DNA of 64,000 bases from Syngnathus acus (lineage: Eukaryota > Chordata > Actinopteri > Syngnathiformes > Syngnathidae): the NCBI RefSeq assembly GCF_901709675.1, contig NC_051089.1, positions 9,793,476 to 9,857,475 of the forward strand, in the 5' to 3' direction. Below, in pieces: positions 51,801 through 61,789 of this stretch (position 1 is the stretch's first letter; each line of letters opens with the position of its first letter). The translations under genes and the position numbers were made by a program. Below the pieces are notes generated by a model. That model saw only the letters and a program-made list of their open reading frames with translations. It was not told the DNA's origin and searched no databases.

Positions 51801-53622
51801 CCTTACACTTATTTAGAATGTCAAAAACTTTGGATTTTTAAAGAATCACAAATGTTGGCCTATTTAATAACTAAAAGCAGTTGCTATGTTTAGCCTCCAC
51901 ATGATGAGATTGGCTGTGTTTCAGCGATTAGTGGGAATGTTTGGCTTGTTGGGTTTAATTTGAAAAACATTTTTAAGACATCATCTCTGATTGCAGAGCC
52001 TTTCTCAAGCACGCATCTGAGATGGTGTACCACTTGGATGGAAGGAATGTTTCAGTCATACTCCAAGGTAAACACTTCAGGCTCTGTAGAAATGTGTTCT
52101 TGCAAACAAGTTGATTTTGTTCCCTGTGATCATCTATAGAGGAAGAGGACCGTGACCTGAACTGCGTGGTGTCCTCTTTGGTGCAGCTCATGGTGGATCC
52201 TCACTATCGCAGCCTTGTTGGATTTCAGGGTTTGGTGCAGAAGGAGTGGGTGATGGCAGGCCATCGCTTCTTGGACAGATGCAACCACTTAAAAAAGAAT
52301 GATAAAGAGGAGGTATTTGTACGAGGCAATCCACTTGGGTTTATTTATCAAGACACATCATTTGTGTTTTTTTTTCTTTCTTTCAAGTCCCCGCTGTTCG
52401 TGCTCTTCCTGGACGGTGTGTGGCAAATGATGAACCAGTATCCAGCTGCATTTGAGTTTACAGAAGCTTATCTGACCGTCTTAAGTGATAGCATGTGGAT
52501 CCCACTCTTCAGCACTTTCCTCTTCAGTTCTCCGAAACAACGTGCCCAGTACTTGATGGTGAGGAATGTTAAAAACGGAAAACAAGTGGGAAAAAAATAG
52601 GCATTTCTTTTTAAGTATATTCCTGATATTGATGTGGCCAGTTTGCGTTTGCGTGTCGCTTGTTTGACTTAATATGGTTTGTTTGAGGTCAGAAATATCT
52701 GATGGCATCTCTTTTCTGTAGGACTTTGCAAGGAATAAAGCCATCCCTCAAGGGGAGGACCCCATTGTGTATTTCCCTCCTGTGTGGGACTGGTCACAAC
52801 AATTCTCCGCCAAAGACCAAACCCTTTTTAACAACCCCATGTATGTTGGCAAGGGAGCTGCATATGTTCTCAATGGGGAAGTGAAAAGCTTTAGGCGCAC
52901 TAAGGTAAGACAGCTTGAGCTTCTGTCTGCTGAAGTGTCTTAGTTAATCGACCATGCCAATTACGTGTGCCATCTCTGAATATGTCTTGATTTTTTTTTC
53001 TCTCCCCTTCCAGAAATATGGCTCCGCCTACCGAGGAGCCTCTGCAACGCTGCGTAACGGACTGAAAGGCGGCGAAGACCCGCTCTCTCGACGAGGCTCC
53101 CTGGGGTCCGAGCTGAAAGCCGAATTCTCACCCATGAAATATGTGGTGGAGAGTCCGTCGGAGCGCTTCTTCAGGGAGTGGTTCTCTCGACCCGCTGACC
53201 AGCAGGGCCTCTTGCTCCCCCAGCTCACACCCTCCCACATGGCCCTCTGGAAGCTCTACTTCCTCCGCTGGGTGCCGGAAGCCTGCATTTCCAAAGGGGG
53301 GTCCATCACTGCCTACCACAAGCTCTCTCAACTGGTGGACGAAATTGAGATCCTACAGAATCACCTCAGGCAGTACAAGGCACCCACCCAAAGCGGCACG
53401 CCCCTCCCCAGCCCAAAAGGGCCCCCTGCTGATCAAAGGCGGATGTATTTTCAGGCCGCTTCCCCAAATGATTCCCCTCCAGAATTTTTCTCCTCTTCTT
53501 TTCCTTTCACCCCTGTAGGAAACCTGTGTCGCCGCAGTATTCACGGAACCCCCATCAGCAAGTTTCTAAATGGGGCGAGGATCTGGCTCTCCACAGAGAC
53601 GCTCGCTAACGACTCCCTCTGA
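45883..53622 (+). CDS. mtmr10: Myotubularin-related protein 10, complete (16 exons, 765 aa)
   Basis: Pseudophosphatase of the MTMR10/11/12 group, expected to act as a phosphoinositide-binding adaptor of active myotubularins. Exons: 45883-45939, 46853-46913, 47756-47892, 48201-48273, 48687-48829, 50258-50351, 50442-50589, 50998-51085, 51189-51277, 51440-51570, 51670-51739, 51997-52067, 52140-52312, 52388-52558, 52722-52904, 53014-53622. Sum 2298 nt, phases close. Product starts MFSVKPMKPTFKSYLPP. PH-GRAM region about 40-200 (GEIVVNEANFVRKC, KVLGLNQKLKFNPTELI), dead phosphatase region about 230-560 (LWCWNHRNGSALVRM, EWVMAGHRFLDRCNHL, AAFEFTEAYL), C-terminal tail with FFREWF, LWKLYFLRWVPEA and SSSFPF...VGNLCRRSI...WLSTETLAN. 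I recall human MTMR10 (777 residues) with near-identical motifs. MTMR12 is the next option but fits less well. Confidence 0.94.
48947..49163. mobile_element. Mariner/Tc-like MITE
   Basis: About 217 bases bounded by imperfect inverted ends: CAGTGTAGCCTTGACTT at the left, and AAGTTGAGGCATCACTA at the right, whose complement is TAGTGATGCCTCAACTT. It is flanked by TA on both sides, the target duplication of Tc1/mariner elements. The interior is AT-rich and noncoding. It lies in an mtmr10 intron. Confidence 0.55.
52055..52162 (+). other. mtmr10: Degenerate catalytic loop of mtmr10
   Basis: Spans the end of exon 12 and the start of exon 13. Where active myotubularins read HCSDGWDRT, this protein reads QEEEDRDLN (residues 387-395). 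The nucleophilic Cys is Glu388 and the phosphate-binding Arg is Leu394; only Asp393 remains. No phosphatase activity is expected. Confidence 0.85.
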
Positions 53623-55990
53623 GAATGTGCGGTTTTGTTTCAATTGCTGTTACCACTCTTAACAATGCAGATGATAACAAAACTAACTTCTGACTTTTTT
53701 TGTAGATCTTTATAAGCTAAAATTTGCAACATTGATGCTGCTTCAAAATCTGAGGCGACAACTGGGAGAGCATAAAAAAATCGCTCCATCAATTATACAA
53801 ATTAATAAATCGAGAATGCAAAAAAGTACATCCTCCTTGTTGGCCAGTGTCGTGCTACTGTGATGTGCCCTCATACTGTGAAAAATACTAAAAGATGTAT
53901 TTTATTTTATCCCACTTAAATCGCTCTTTTAAATTTGCCGAAGATAACCGCTCTTGTTCGCCGAGCTTGCGTGATCCACAGACTGTACGGGATTAACCCA
54001 TGGTATCACGTCGTGAGATTAGTATTCAGGAGTCTCACAGTCCAGATTTTATTGCAGCAACAATGACGCATTTGACCAACACTGATTTCAAATTTATTGT
54101 GTACCTTCCAGGAAATATGTTGACTAACGCTTTACATGGGATGTTTTTTCTAAATCCTGGGCAACACACAATATAACACTACCGCCCTGCCCTGCCAAGT
54201 GTTGCAAACAAAATGCATCTATATGTGTGTTCACGTATTTCCTACAAAACATTAATACTGTTTGCTTCCAAATTCTATCACTTGTTTGGTGTTTTGCTGT
54301 TTTTAGCAAATACTGTGGTGCGCTGAAATTTCAAATGACTTCAATCTGTGGTAAATGTATATAGTGCCTTTCAATATGAACTAATAAGGTCTTAAACCAT
54401 TCCGCATTTGTTAGTTTTCTATACAAGGGCTCCCTCATGTTTTGTAACTGCTGAACCAAAGACTGGATGATGAAAATGAGTAACTGGTTCAGTTTTTTTT
54501 TTTTTTTATATATAAATAGTAAGAAGCTAGTTGTGAAAATATTTAGATCAGGGGTGTGGAACTTGTGGTGCAAGAGTAGTCTAAAGACAAAATAAAACCT
54601 CAATAAAAATACATTAAACCAAAAATGCTCATAAGTTTAATAACTGAAAGTTTTTTTTTTCCCCTTTTCCTCCATTCCTTTACTGTAGCCCTGGAAAGGA
54701 CTTAATACAAATTCCAGTGGCCCCAGATAGGAAGAAATGTTACCCTCCCCTGATATTAGAAAGTACTGACCCATTTCACTTAAATGTAAGATTCCTTACC
54801 AATAAGTAATTGTCTAAGATGTGTGGCGGCTGTCTGACTTACAAAAATGCTATTAATTGCACATTCCACCCAATTTATGGGTCATTTTAGGGAGATTGAA
54901 CATTAAGTTTGGCAATTTTTCTTCAATAGAATTTATGAGTTTGAAATCTGATATTTTAATGGTACTAAATAAGTCTAAACTTAATTTTGACTATATTTTA
55001 TGGAGAGATATTTATATGATTATCATCCTCTGCTGATTCTATGATGACTGTTCTCTCTTGCACAGTTGGATCTGCCAGCAGATGTATTTATTCATATTAT
55101 GCAAATTTTCTCTTGAGACGTCTTGGCTACTTTTTGTCTCTTGTGCCTTTTGGGAAACCTTTGTAACAATGCTCTTTATATATCTCACTTGTCTATTTGT
55201 GTTAGGTTCAATGGCGCGTTAAACCTTTAACAGGTACTGCACTGAGAGAGGTTTCCTGGCAGAAAAGAGGGCTCAAAGTACCTGTAACTAATCAATACAT
55301 TGTATTTTCAAATGAGGAGCCTGTCTGTCTTGTTTCTTTTTCTCACCACATAAAGTTTTGCTGGATAAGTTGACGGTAGCTCATGAGTTACTTTATTAAT
55401 ACAATAATATAATTTTCTACTTTTTGTCTCATTGGAGTTTTTTTGCAAGTGATCTACTCAAACTGCAAAGGCATTGTTTTGGTTTTGACAAAATTGTTGA
55501 ATATTTAATTCAGATATACACATATTAGAGATAAGGTCTGAACAACGATATAATTTGGTAACTGAGATTAAACTTTGCCATATATGCAGTTAAATAGGAA
55601 TAAACGTGAGTAAAAGGCATTGATCATGTGGACTTCAACCGCTGATTCGGTTTGTCACAAGGCTGTCACCCCTCTAATTCTGAAAACAAAAAAAACTTTT
55701 CCATAATTCTAAATTCTAAAATTTGGACGCAGCCCCACTTTTAAATACAATTGAGTGGGCGTCAATTATTTGCTATTCGTGGGCCGGGCCGGGCCAGTCA
55801 CTATCTGCATGAACGGAGGGTCCCTCGTAATCGCTCCGAAAAGCTGATAAGCAAAGAATGGATGACGTGACATCATATGCATCATCCCGAAGAATGCTGA
55901 CTTCTCAATTAATTATTTGAATTATGTAAGTGCAGCGGAACACTTTTAATATAATAATTAAAAAAAACAAAAAAAGACAGTCATCTCGAG
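53623..55990. other. mtmr10 3' UTR and mtmr10-atxn1l intergenic region
   Basis: Noncoding. The first 0.2-1.0 kb is mtmr10 3' UTR. A poly-T run lies near 54494-54508 and a hAT-like scrap (caggggtgtggaacttg) near 54549. A GGGCCGGGCC patch lies at about 55780-55795. No gene recognised. Confidence 0.6.
53804..53809 (+). terminator. mtmr10: mtmr10 poly(A) signal candidate
   Basis: AATAAA 182 bases after the mtmr10 stop, followed by a T/GT-rich stretch. Further AATAAA hexamers at 54591 and 54602 could serve a longer 3' UTR. Confidence 0.45.
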
Positions 55991-56007
55991 CGATAGAATC
56001 AACCCGG

Positions 56008-56015
56008 TGACGTCA
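56008..56015 (+). promoter_or_regulatory. atxn1l: CRE in the atxn1l promoter
   Basis: TGACGTCA, a perfect palindromic cAMP-response element, within a GC-richer stretch about 125 bases upstream of the leader exon's ATG. It is a plausible CREB/ATF site near the atxn1l start; activity is inferred. Confidence 0.5.
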
Positions 56016-56131
56016 TCGACGAGCGCCTCCGCTGGCCTTCGAAATGGGCTCGACTTCTGAGCCTTGATTTTTGTCACACATCGCTCATCTTATCTCCTAA
56101 TTTCCACTCCCTTCAGCAAAGTCCTTCCGCG

Positions 56132-57915
56132 ATGACAATTGGAGGTAAGGCCGCGTTACTTCGCTGCGTCGCCGTGCCTAACAAGAACAAAGTGCGCATT
56201 GCTGTGGCGTTTGTGAAGAGATATGAATCGAACAGGAGTGGAGTTGAGTGAGCTAACAACGTTAGCCGAGCAGCTAACTAGCCGGAACCTGTGTCCAATA
56301 GAGCACGACACGAATATTGAACAACAAGCCTTCGAACTCCACTTTTTAAACAGCAAAACGCTTGTTGACATTAAAAGACAGCATGTACAACAACGCGCAG
56401 TTTCCGTTATATAAAGTGCTAGTTAGCCTCATCCACTACTAGTTAACGGTGTATACAGTGCCTGTGCTGTGTAACGGAGTTCTAATGACTTTTGGGCTCA
56501 CTGCGTTCCAAGTCAGAACCAGGAAGCCCATAGATGTTGTCGTTGGAACACTTCCCCCCCTCCAGATAATTGAGCAAACTCATGACTGTGTTGTGCCCTT
56601 CCCACGATTGCGCTGGTTGTTACTACAGGATGACATATTCGTTTCAAAATGACGTAAACGCTTTAATATGTCATTGTTGTTTTCTTAGTGTACTTTGAAA
56701 TCCGTTTGTGTTTGGACTCGGTTGCATCTAGCGTTCAATTTGCTTCTAGTATATAGCTTGATCTAACTCAAGAGGTGTTGAGCAACCTTATGACACTGTC
56801 GTTGTAAAATATGGAAGCGCTTGTGTGGGTTTTATTGGTATTAGTCATCCACCCTACTAGTGCAACTTTTGGCCTATTCGTGTATAATTAAATTTGACTT
56901 GTAAACTACAGGGCTTTACTTGTAAATACTTGGCCACACTAAGTAGTAAGGTATCATGCACTAGCCCACTAGACACAAAATGCTTACTAGTAATTGTGTG
57001 TGTGAAAATAAAAGCTTTATTGAAAGTGAGTGTGAGTTCACTCGTGATGGAATTAAAGTTAAATACCAAATGTCATTGATGGTCATTCCAGATAAGACAA
57101 AATAAGAATCCTTTTTGTGTGCTCCTGTTCTAGAGAGCCAAATGTGATCAGACACAATGTTGTTCAACAGTGGAGTTCCAAGTAGAAGTATGAATCGAAT
57201 GCAGATAAACTACAGTAGCTTGTTAGCTAAAAACCTCAACAGCTCTTACAGTACATTGGACATGTATGTACTTATAATGCATGCTAATTATTGCATGTGA
57301 TTGAGAACAGTATTGTTTATATAAAAAAAATAGGGTGTAGCATTCAATAGTTCGATTACAATATTGTCGCTTCGAGAATTGCCATGCATTACTTTCACCA
57401 AAGCAAATCCTAGATTCCAAATTATGACTTTATTGCTGATGGATTTTAACAAGACAATTCATGTTGTGCACACTGACTTTTTAAAAAACCTCTACATGTA
57501 GTTTGTGTAACGGTTACAAGACAATGAATAATTGTGATTTCATTATCAAGCAAAAATTATTGGGGTTATCATTTCACACAGTCGCCTAGTCATAAATCTA
57601 TAGGCGGCAGCAGTGCAGATCTGGTGCAAGATTGTTGTCTTTGGTTTTGAGGATAAACAGCAGTGCCAGTACTACAACAGTGACAGCATCATGACCATCT
57701 ATAATTCATTCCAACCACTAAATTAAATAAAGAAATCTCAGTCGGCCATTCTGTCAATGTGCCCCGAGGAAAGACTTTGATTTTGTTCTCCTGCTCGTGT
57801 GTGCTTTGTTTTGCCCTTAGGAGAGCTGCCAGCGGAAGTCAGCCGGAGGATTTCAGAGCTGGTGTCTGCACGGCCCGACTGGCTTGCCAGTGTCCATTCC
57901 TACGGTGTCCAGTGA
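56132..57915 (+). CDS. Spliced 35-codon uORF in the atxn1l leader
   Basis: The leader exon ends ATGACAATTGGAG|GTAAGG (donor after 56144). The next exon starts at 57821 after a TTGCCCTTAG acceptor. Joining 56132-56144 to 57821-57915 gives an uninterrupted frame that begins MTIGGELPAEVSRRISELVS, ends SVHSYGVQ and stops with TGA at 57913-57915, 28 bases before the atxn1l ATG. The peptide has no family match that I know. It may only be a regulatory uORF, may be a stable microprotein, or may be open by chance. The junction is predicted, not proven. Confidence 0.4.
56145..57820. other. atxn1l leader intron
   Basis: Intron between the leader exon and the start-codon exon. It holds one ACTAGT-rich repeat (56852-57010) and AT-rich unique sequence. 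Open frames inside it have no support. Confidence 0.55.
56852..57010. repeat. ACTAGT-rich interspersed repeat, copy 5
   Basis: It starts with CCCTACTAGTGCAACTTTTG GCCTATTCGT and later has GCACTAGCCCACTAGAC and GCTTACTAGTAATTGTGTGT. It lies in the atxn1l leader intron. Confidence 0.6.
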
Positions 57916-57942
57916 ATTTACTTTGTCAGTCCCAGCGTCGCA

Positions 57943-60605
57943 ATGAAACCAGCTCAGGAACGCAACCAGGAGTGCCTGCCTCCTAAGAAGAGGGACCTCC
58001 CTGTTAGTAACTGCGGCGGCGCTGCGGGGACACCGGCAGTTGGCTGTGCCGTTGAAAGAGGAGGAGTGGGTACGGGCGCCAGCGGCGGAGGTAGCGCTGT
58101 TGGAGAGGAGGAAGTGGGCTCCATCCCAAACTGCCTGGCCAACAACGACTCTCAGGGAGGCCCTCCGTCCGGGGAGTGGCTGCGAGCTCAGCAGGGACTT
58201 CACTACGGCGTGGACACTTCTGAGGGCGTATCAGCGGTGCCTGTCGACCAATACAGTATGCTTTATAAAGTGGCTCCACCGTCTGTTACATACTCGCCCA
58301 CCAGTCCTCACACAGTGTTAAGCCACATCTCTCCAGCCTACACTGTACACTCGCCCCTCCTGCAGCATCCGGGCCTTCCTTATCCCCATTTGGGCTACAC
58401 GCAGCTCCCTCATTCTTCCCTCCAGTTTGTCAGCTCCCCATACGCGGTGGTACCATACGCTTTACCCCCCGGCTTTGTCCCCGGGTCCTTAATCTCCCCC
58501 CCGGCGACCATTCGTCAGGCCCATGCCGTGTCACACCTCGTCCCTTACCCGTCTGTCATGCAAGAAGGCGTGGTCTCCCCGCCTCCTCAGGCTCAGGTCG
58601 CCGCTCATACCTTTGCCAAAGTTTCCGCATCTGGCGGCGTCCCGCTGATGCTGCCTTCGGAGCAGGCCGCCCAGCAGCACCTCGGCGCTGTCGGTGTCAT
58701 GTCCGCCGCAGAGCTCAGCTCACGGGGCATGCCGGTCTACTATCACCCTCAGGGTGCCACCAGAGCCACCGCCTCCAGGGACAGCCACGGTGCGCATCAG
58801 GAAAAGGAGCCAGAGATAAATGGAGGGGATAAGGAGCAGGGGGCCAGGGAGCTATCTTTGGACTCCTCCTACCCTGGCAGGAACGCACGTGTGCAGCAGG
58901 TAGCTGCAATCTCTGCAGCGCACGAACCCAACCAGAGACGCCAGCTGAGCTCACCGGGCCATCGAAGCACTCCAGACAGTGATTTGGAGGTGAGTAATAG
59001 TCACTGGACGACCTGCTCTACCAACTGATCCACCGGCGCCCTATGACATAAATATGCCTGCACCTCACATTATTATCGTGCTTAACAATGCATTTTTTAA
59101 TGGCTGGGCTAATTGGTAAAAACTGTAAAAGTGCTGATTAGCTGTAGCCTCTCTCTTGATGCATACTTGAGACAAAGCAGAACAAAATATTGCCTCCAAG
59201 TTGTCTGATCTTTAAGTTAAATTAGATTTGATTACTCATATTTAATGAGATTTCCTGGTTCTTGTTGCAGGTGCAGCAAGTCGTTGGCAGTTTGGCCTCG
59301 TGCTCCTCCAGTCAAGGTGTCAGCGGCGGGCGTAAAGAGGTCTCCTTCGCCCCTTTGAATCTGTCTCAGATTGTCCAGCGAGCCAGAGACGTTCATGGAG
59401 AAAACCCAGATCATGCGTCCGGCCGATCCAGGTACGTGGCCCAACCTGTGAGCTATGCTGATACCAGAGTAGAGCAGCAGCAACCGGCCCACGCTGTCAT
59501 GCTCGCCAACGGGCAGCCGGTGCTCGTCCCTGTGGAGTATCATTCGCAGCTTCAACAACATTACCCAGCACAGGCGAATGACGGCTCTCCTAAGACCTCC
59601 TTCAAAGCTTCAGATCCTTCAGGCCAAGCGTTTCTCTCTGAGAGGGCTGTGTGTGAGCCGATCGCACCCCAGCAGCAGCAGCCTCCCGCTGAAGTGACAC
59701 AGGCTTTAGCTTCTAGCGTTGTCCCCGGCCCGGCCGCGAGCAACCCGTCCCACTTCATGAAGGGTGCCATCATCCAGCTAGCCACCGGGGAGCTGAAGCG
59801 TGTGGAGGACCTGCAGACTCAGGACTTTGTACGCAGCGCCGAGCTGAGCGGGGGGCTGAAGATCGACTCCAGCATGGTGGTGGACATTCGCGCCAGCCAA
59901 CAGAGGCCCGGTCTGGTGACGCTGCATTTTACGGTGGGGGAGCAGCAGAGCAAGGTGACTATCGACGTACCCCCGGAGCACCCTTTTTTTGTGTTTGGCC
60001 AAGGCTGGTCATCTTACAGCCCAGAGCGCACGGCGCAGCTTTACGGCCTGGCCTGCCATCAGATGCAAGTCGGGGACGTGTGCGTGTCCATCACGCTGCA
60101 GCGGCCGCCGTCACCGCAGAAAGCCACCGCGCAACCCCATCACCCCCAACAGCGGAACACGGCCAGGACGTTAAGCAAAAGCGCTTCGGCATCCGAGACC
60201 GCTCACCGGCTCATGGGGCCGCCAGCCCCGCAGCACTCGCGTCCTCAGGCTCATCTCAGGACGGAGCGCGTGCACAGGGACAGGCCGAGGGATGGCGAGA
60301 AAGAGGCCGCGGACAAGGAAGAAGCCGCTCACCACCCCGAGCCCCACGTCAGACCGAGTCGGACCTCAGGCGAGCACCCCAGGAGTCAGAGCGGCTACCG
60401 GTTGCATGCGGACGCCTCTGCCTTGGCTGGGGCCGTACTGGGCGCTTCTCAGAGACGCTGGTCCTCGCCCGGCCTCCAAAGATACAATATGAAGGGAGAG
60501 CACGGCCCGTGTCCGCAGATCAGCGCCTCGGGACACGTCCGGCCCTCATTCATACCCCAGGAGGTCAAGCTGTCCATTGAGGGCCGCTCTAATGCAGGGA
60601 AGTGA
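57943..60605 (+). CDS. atxn1l: Ataxin-1-like protein (AXH domain), complete, 793 aa
   Basis: Nuclear co-repressor that partners ataxin-1 and Capicua (family knowledge). Coding exons 57943-58989 and 59271-60605, joined in phase 0 at ...TPDSDLE-VQQVVGSLAS. The start is chosen because MKPAQERNQECLPPKKRDLP is the conserved ATXN1/ATXN1L N-terminus. A Pro/Ser/Tyr-rich region follows (VDQYSMLYKV, then repeated SP sites), and the AXH domain at about 509-626 (SHFMKGAIIQLATGELKRVE to VCVSITLQ). The C-terminus has RRWSSP at 744-749 and ends SFIPQEVKLSIEGRSNAGK. VPPEHPFFVFGQGWSS and the final AGK favour ATXN1L over ATXN1. No polyglutamine tract; the longest run is four Q. Human ATXN1L has 689 residues, so this copy is longer, chiefly in the middle and the charged region after AXH. 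A divergent ataxin-1 paralogue is the alternative. Confidence 0.92.
58990..59270. other. atxn1l intron between coding exons
   Basis: 281 bases with GTGAGT donor and TTGTTGCAG acceptor. ATXN1-family coding regions are likewise split near this point, just after the TPD(T/S)DLE sequence. Confidence 0.8.
59748..60101 (+). other. atxn1l: AXH domain of atxn1l
   Basis: About 118 residues (509-626) with the AXH signatures FMKGAIIQLATGELKRVEDL, TQDFVRSAELSGGLKIDSS, HFTVGEQQSKVTIDVPPEHP, FFVFGQGWSS and VGDVCVSI. In the family this OB-like fold dimerises and docks Capicua and other repressors. Confidence 0.95.
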
Positions 60606-60625
60606 CGACGGGGTTTGGTAGCACG

Positions 60626-61101
60626 TAGGGCTGAACGATTCATCAAATTCAAAACGACATCACAAAATAGTAGAATGCAGTTTTCAAATTGCAACATGAC
60701 TGACGAGTCACACATTCCTAAGAAGCACAATCACCGGGAAAAGGTTCAGCAATCTCTTAAATCTTCACATGCTCAAAGACACAACTGATAAACAATCTCA
60801 TAACGATTGCGAAATCCGGTATGATTATTTGGAGAAATTTTAATAGTTTTTATTTTAGAACTTTAACCCCAAACATACAAACTGCATGCCCATTTCTTAA
60901 TTTTATGGATGAACACATTTTGCCAATAACGCCCACAACGAGCACAAATCAATACAAGTGAAAAGTTCAACTTTTATTATATTGAAAGAAAATCACAAAA
61001 GGACCTTGAAAATATAATCACATATTAAATTACAATTACAATATTGAGGTAGAAAAAAAATAAATAATCGCAATTTGATTTTCCTGAATCGTTCAGCCCT
61101 A
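60626..61101. mobile_element. hAT-type MITE in the atxn1l 3' UTR
   Basis: Perfect 17-base terminal inverted repeats, TAGGGCTGAACGATTCA at 60626-60642 and TGAATCGTTCAGCCCTA at 61085-61101. Flanks GTAGCACG (60618-60625) and GTAGCAAC (61102-61109) match at 6 of 8 positions, fitting a worn 8-base hAT target duplication. The interior is AT-rich without a transposase, so it is nonautonomous. Confidence 0.85.
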
Positions 61102-61628
61102 GTAGCAACGGTGGGGGAGACCTACTGCAGATGGAGAAAAGAGTGTGAATGTAGCCTGAGAATGTTGAAGATTTTTTTTGCACATCCAACTGACAAAAGA
61201 AACAAACAAAAAAAAAATCTTCAGTCGCCCAAAGGGAAAAGTTTGTAGTTTCCAGGAAAAGTCCCCTCACACTGCATTTCTCCTCCCTCTGTCACCACTT
61301 CCTCACTGGAGGTCGCCATCTCAACGGGAACGCCCCCGGCCGGCTTCCTTATCGGACTGCACTCGGACTACTCCCGCTCGCGTTGGGAGCTGTCTCATGT
61401 TGAATCCATTCCCGGCTGTCGGCGTCTGTTACGCGACGCCGACGCACAAAGCGCGGCGCGGCGCGGCCCGTCGCTCGTCTTGCAATCCAACTTGTGAAGA
61501 ATCAATCACACCCTGTTTTTGTCCACTAACGCCTCTCAATGTCCGTTTGTCTGTTTGTGTGTCTTTGCTTAAGTGCAACAAACTGGAATCAGTGCTTGAT
61601 TCATTCCAGTATCATCAGTGAGGATATC

Positions 61629-61660
61629 CCCCCCCCTGCCCCCCCCCCCCCCCCCCCCGC
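61629..61660. repeat. Poly-C tract
   Basis: Two C runs separated by TG, the second more than 20 bases long, in the atxn1l 3' UTR. Length is likely unreliable. Confidence 0.9.
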
Positions 61661-61755
61661 CTTACCTCAAACCTTCTTAAACAGCAGACTGGGAACTTCG
61701 GGAATAACCCGTAGAATCATGTTAGCCTTTGTCTCGAGTCTGCTCCATTACCAAA

Positions 61756-61761
61756 ATTAAA
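61756..61761 (+). terminator. atxn1l: atxn1l poly(A) signal candidate (ATTAAA)
   Basis: ATTAAA, the commonest variant of the poly(A) hexamer, 1.15 kb after the stop and followed by TTGGATATATTGTTTTT. No canonical AATAAA precedes it inside the 3' UTR except within the MITE. Confidence 0.35.
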
Positions 61762-61789
61762 GCAATAGAGCCCTAAGCAGGACTCTCCT

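Larger units (their letters stand above)
45940..53013. other. mtmr10 introns
   Basis: Introns longer than 300 bases: 45940-46852, 46914-47755, 47893-48200, 48274-48686, 48830-50257, 50590-50997. They contain a mariner-like MITE (48947-49163), poly-A/T runs near 48855 and 49202, and a (CACG)n run at about 49977-49995. No nested gene recognised. Confidence 0.6.
60606..61780 (+). other. atxn1l: atxn1l 3' UTR
   Basis: Begins at the TGA and is interrupted after 20 bases by a 476-base hAT-type MITE. It contains a very long poly-C stretch and reaches an ATTAAA poly(A) variant at 61756-61761. The 3' end is inferred. Confidence 0.5.

Noticed and set aside
52166-52600. Single 144-codon frame read through the mtmr10 exon 13-14 intron
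   Set aside because: The middle part is the intron 52313-52387 that happens to be open; GT/AG borders and homology show that it is spliced out.
59664-59690. Polyglutamine tract in the ataxin-1-like gene
   Set aside because: Only four CAG codons in a row (APQQQQPP); no expansion-prone repeat is present.
60080-60580. Second + strand frame of 166 codons inside atxn1l
   Set aside because: It overlaps the atxn1l coding exon in another frame in Arg/Gly-rich GC sequence. A dual-coding frame was considered because overlapping frames are discussed for ATXN1, but nothing here supports it beyond length.
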